DNA from: Burkholderiales bacterium
GTDB lineage: Bacteria; Pseudomonadota; Gammaproteobacteria; Burkholderiales; Thiobacillaceae
Reading direction: 5' to 3'
DNA length: 14,004 nt
NCBI GenBank assembly: GCA_005790965.1
Contig: SXTL01000101.1
Location: 1-14,004 of the forward strand
A model generated the notes under the pieces. The model was not told the origin of the DNA and did no database searches. It saw only the letters and a program-made list of their open reading frames with translations. The position numbers and the translations under genes were made by a program. Shown one piece after another: positions 13,211-14,004 of this stretch. How positions within the stretch are numbered: the stretch's first letter is position 1; the number at the start of each line of letters is the position of its first letter.

Positions 13211-14004
13211 CGATCACCACGATCGCAAACAATGCTGACGATGGTGGCATTTTCGACCTCGCTGGCAAGTTGCAGCGCGGCACAGAGCGCACCGCCTGAG
13301 GACACGCCGGCAAAGATACCTTCCTCGCGCGCCAAGCGGCGCGTCATTTCCTCCGCGGCGTGTTGAGCCACGAAGATCATTCGATCCACCCGCGAAAAGT
13401 CGCAGATTGCCGGGAGATAAGCCTCTGGCCATTTGCGAATGCCGGGAATCTGCGCACCGTCCTCGGGCTGCACACCCACAATCTGAAGGGCGGGATTTTG
13501 CGCCTTGAAATAGCGCGAGCACCCCATGATGGTGCCGGTCGTCCCCATGCTGGAAACGAAATGAGTTATCGCCCCGCCAGTCTCACGCCAGATCTCCGGA
13601 GCCGTGCTATCAAAATGAACCTGCGGGTTATCCGGATTGGAAAACTGATCAAGCAAGCGACCACCGCGTTCACGGGCAATCAGTTCAGCGCGATCACGAG
13701 CGCCTTCCATCCCGGCCTCACGGCTCACCAGCACCAGCTCGGCCCCGTAGGCGCTCATCGCCCAGCGCCGCTCCATGGACAAATGCTCAGGCATCACCAA
13801 CACCATCCGGTAGCCCATCATTGCCGCCGCCATCGCCAGCGCAATGCCAGTATTACCCGAGGTCGCTTCGACCAGGGTGTCGCCCGGTCGGATTTCACCC
13901 CGCTCGGCCGCGCGTTGGATCATGTTAAGGGCGGGGCGGTCCTTCACCGAACCCGCCGGATTGTTACCTTCAAGTTTCACCAAGAGGGTATTGCCACGCC
14001 CCGC
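13183..14004 (-). CDS. cysM: Cysteine synthase B CysM (O-acetylserine sulfhydrylase), N-terminus cut by window end
   Basis: CysM makes cysteine from O-acetylserine and sulphide or thiosulphate with pyridoxal phosphate. Seen in order: KLEGNNPAGSVKDR with the PLP Lys (codon 13942-13944), EATSGNTGIALA, HFVSSMGTTGTIMG, GIRKWPEAYLP, VSSGGA and the terminal CDRGDRYLSTGVF. The RKWP-EYLP segment is CysM-like as opposed to CysK-like. The frame is open to the window edge, so the true start, some 25-30 residues further on, lies outside; the TTG at 13981-13983 is not the start. Its stop lies inside the permease gene, a 28-bp tail-to-tail overlap with no terminator between. Confidence 0.96.
   Translation of the reverse strand, partial: AGRGNTLLVKLEGNNPAGSVKDRPALNMIQRAAERGEIRPGDTLVEATSGNTGIALAMAAAMMGYRMVLVMPEHLSMERRWAMSAYGAELVLVSREAGMEGARDRAELIARERGGRLLDQFSNPDNPQVHFDSTAPEIWRETGGAITHFVSSMGTTGTIMGCSRYFKAQNPALQIVGVQPEDGAQIPGIRKWPEAYLPAICDFSRVDRMIFVAQHAAEEMTRRLAREEGIFAGVSSGGALCAALQLASEVENATIVSIVCDRGDRYLSTGVFA

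Overview
The window joins two unrelated pieces of DNA at about position 1103-1112. The first ~1.1 kb carries the 3' part of a large secreted HEAT-repeat/azurin-like copper protein, of a kind typical of Verrucomicrobiota and Planctomycetota; its style suggests an Opitutaceae-like source, which is inference. From ~1110 to the end, everything reads as one ordinary proteobacterial chromosome. It is most like a betaproteobacterium: the yceD-rpmF-plsX-fabH-fabD-fabG order, a YceF-type Maf followed by an RsmI-like methylase, and CysM. I cannot place it to genus. Both the copper-protein gene and fabG are cut at the same point in opposite orientation, so a chimeric contig is the simplest explanation.

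Layout. 2-1204 (+): end of the cupredoxin protein, whose last ~32 codons are only antisense fabG. 1090-5108 (-): fatty-acid and phospholipid initiation operon, in transcription order yceD, rpmF, plsX, fabH, fabD, fabG (truncated at the junction). A good sigma70 promoter lies just upstream of yceD and implies an almost leaderless mRNA. 5198-9803 (+): divergent run of biotin carboxylase subunit PycA, biotinylated carboxyltransferase PycB, YceF-type Maf pyrophosphatase and an RsmI-like methylase, with gaps of 1-12 bp. 9825-13210 (+): metal-uptake module made of a small exported CxxC/His protein, an outer-membrane beta-barrel, a ZnuA/TroA-type periplasmic binding protein and an ABC-3 permease. No ABC ATPase gene is present. 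13183-14004 (-): cysM, converging on and overlapping the permease gene, with its N-terminus cut by the window end.

How the genes work together. PycA and PycB together should make oxaloacetate from pyruvate (anaplerosis). The divergent operon starts fatty-acid synthesis: FabD loads malonyl onto ACP, FabH condenses it with acetyl-CoA, FabG reduces the product, and PlsX diverts acyl chains to phospholipid. The metal module offers a path for zinc or a related metal from the outer membrane to the inner membrane, but needs an ATPase encoded elsewhere. No tRNA, rRNA, CRISPR, insertion sequence or clear factor-independent terminator was seen, and no gene-free stretch exceeds about 90 bp. Apart from the metal module and the chimeric join, this is housekeeping DNA; I did not find a convincing new defence or mobile system.
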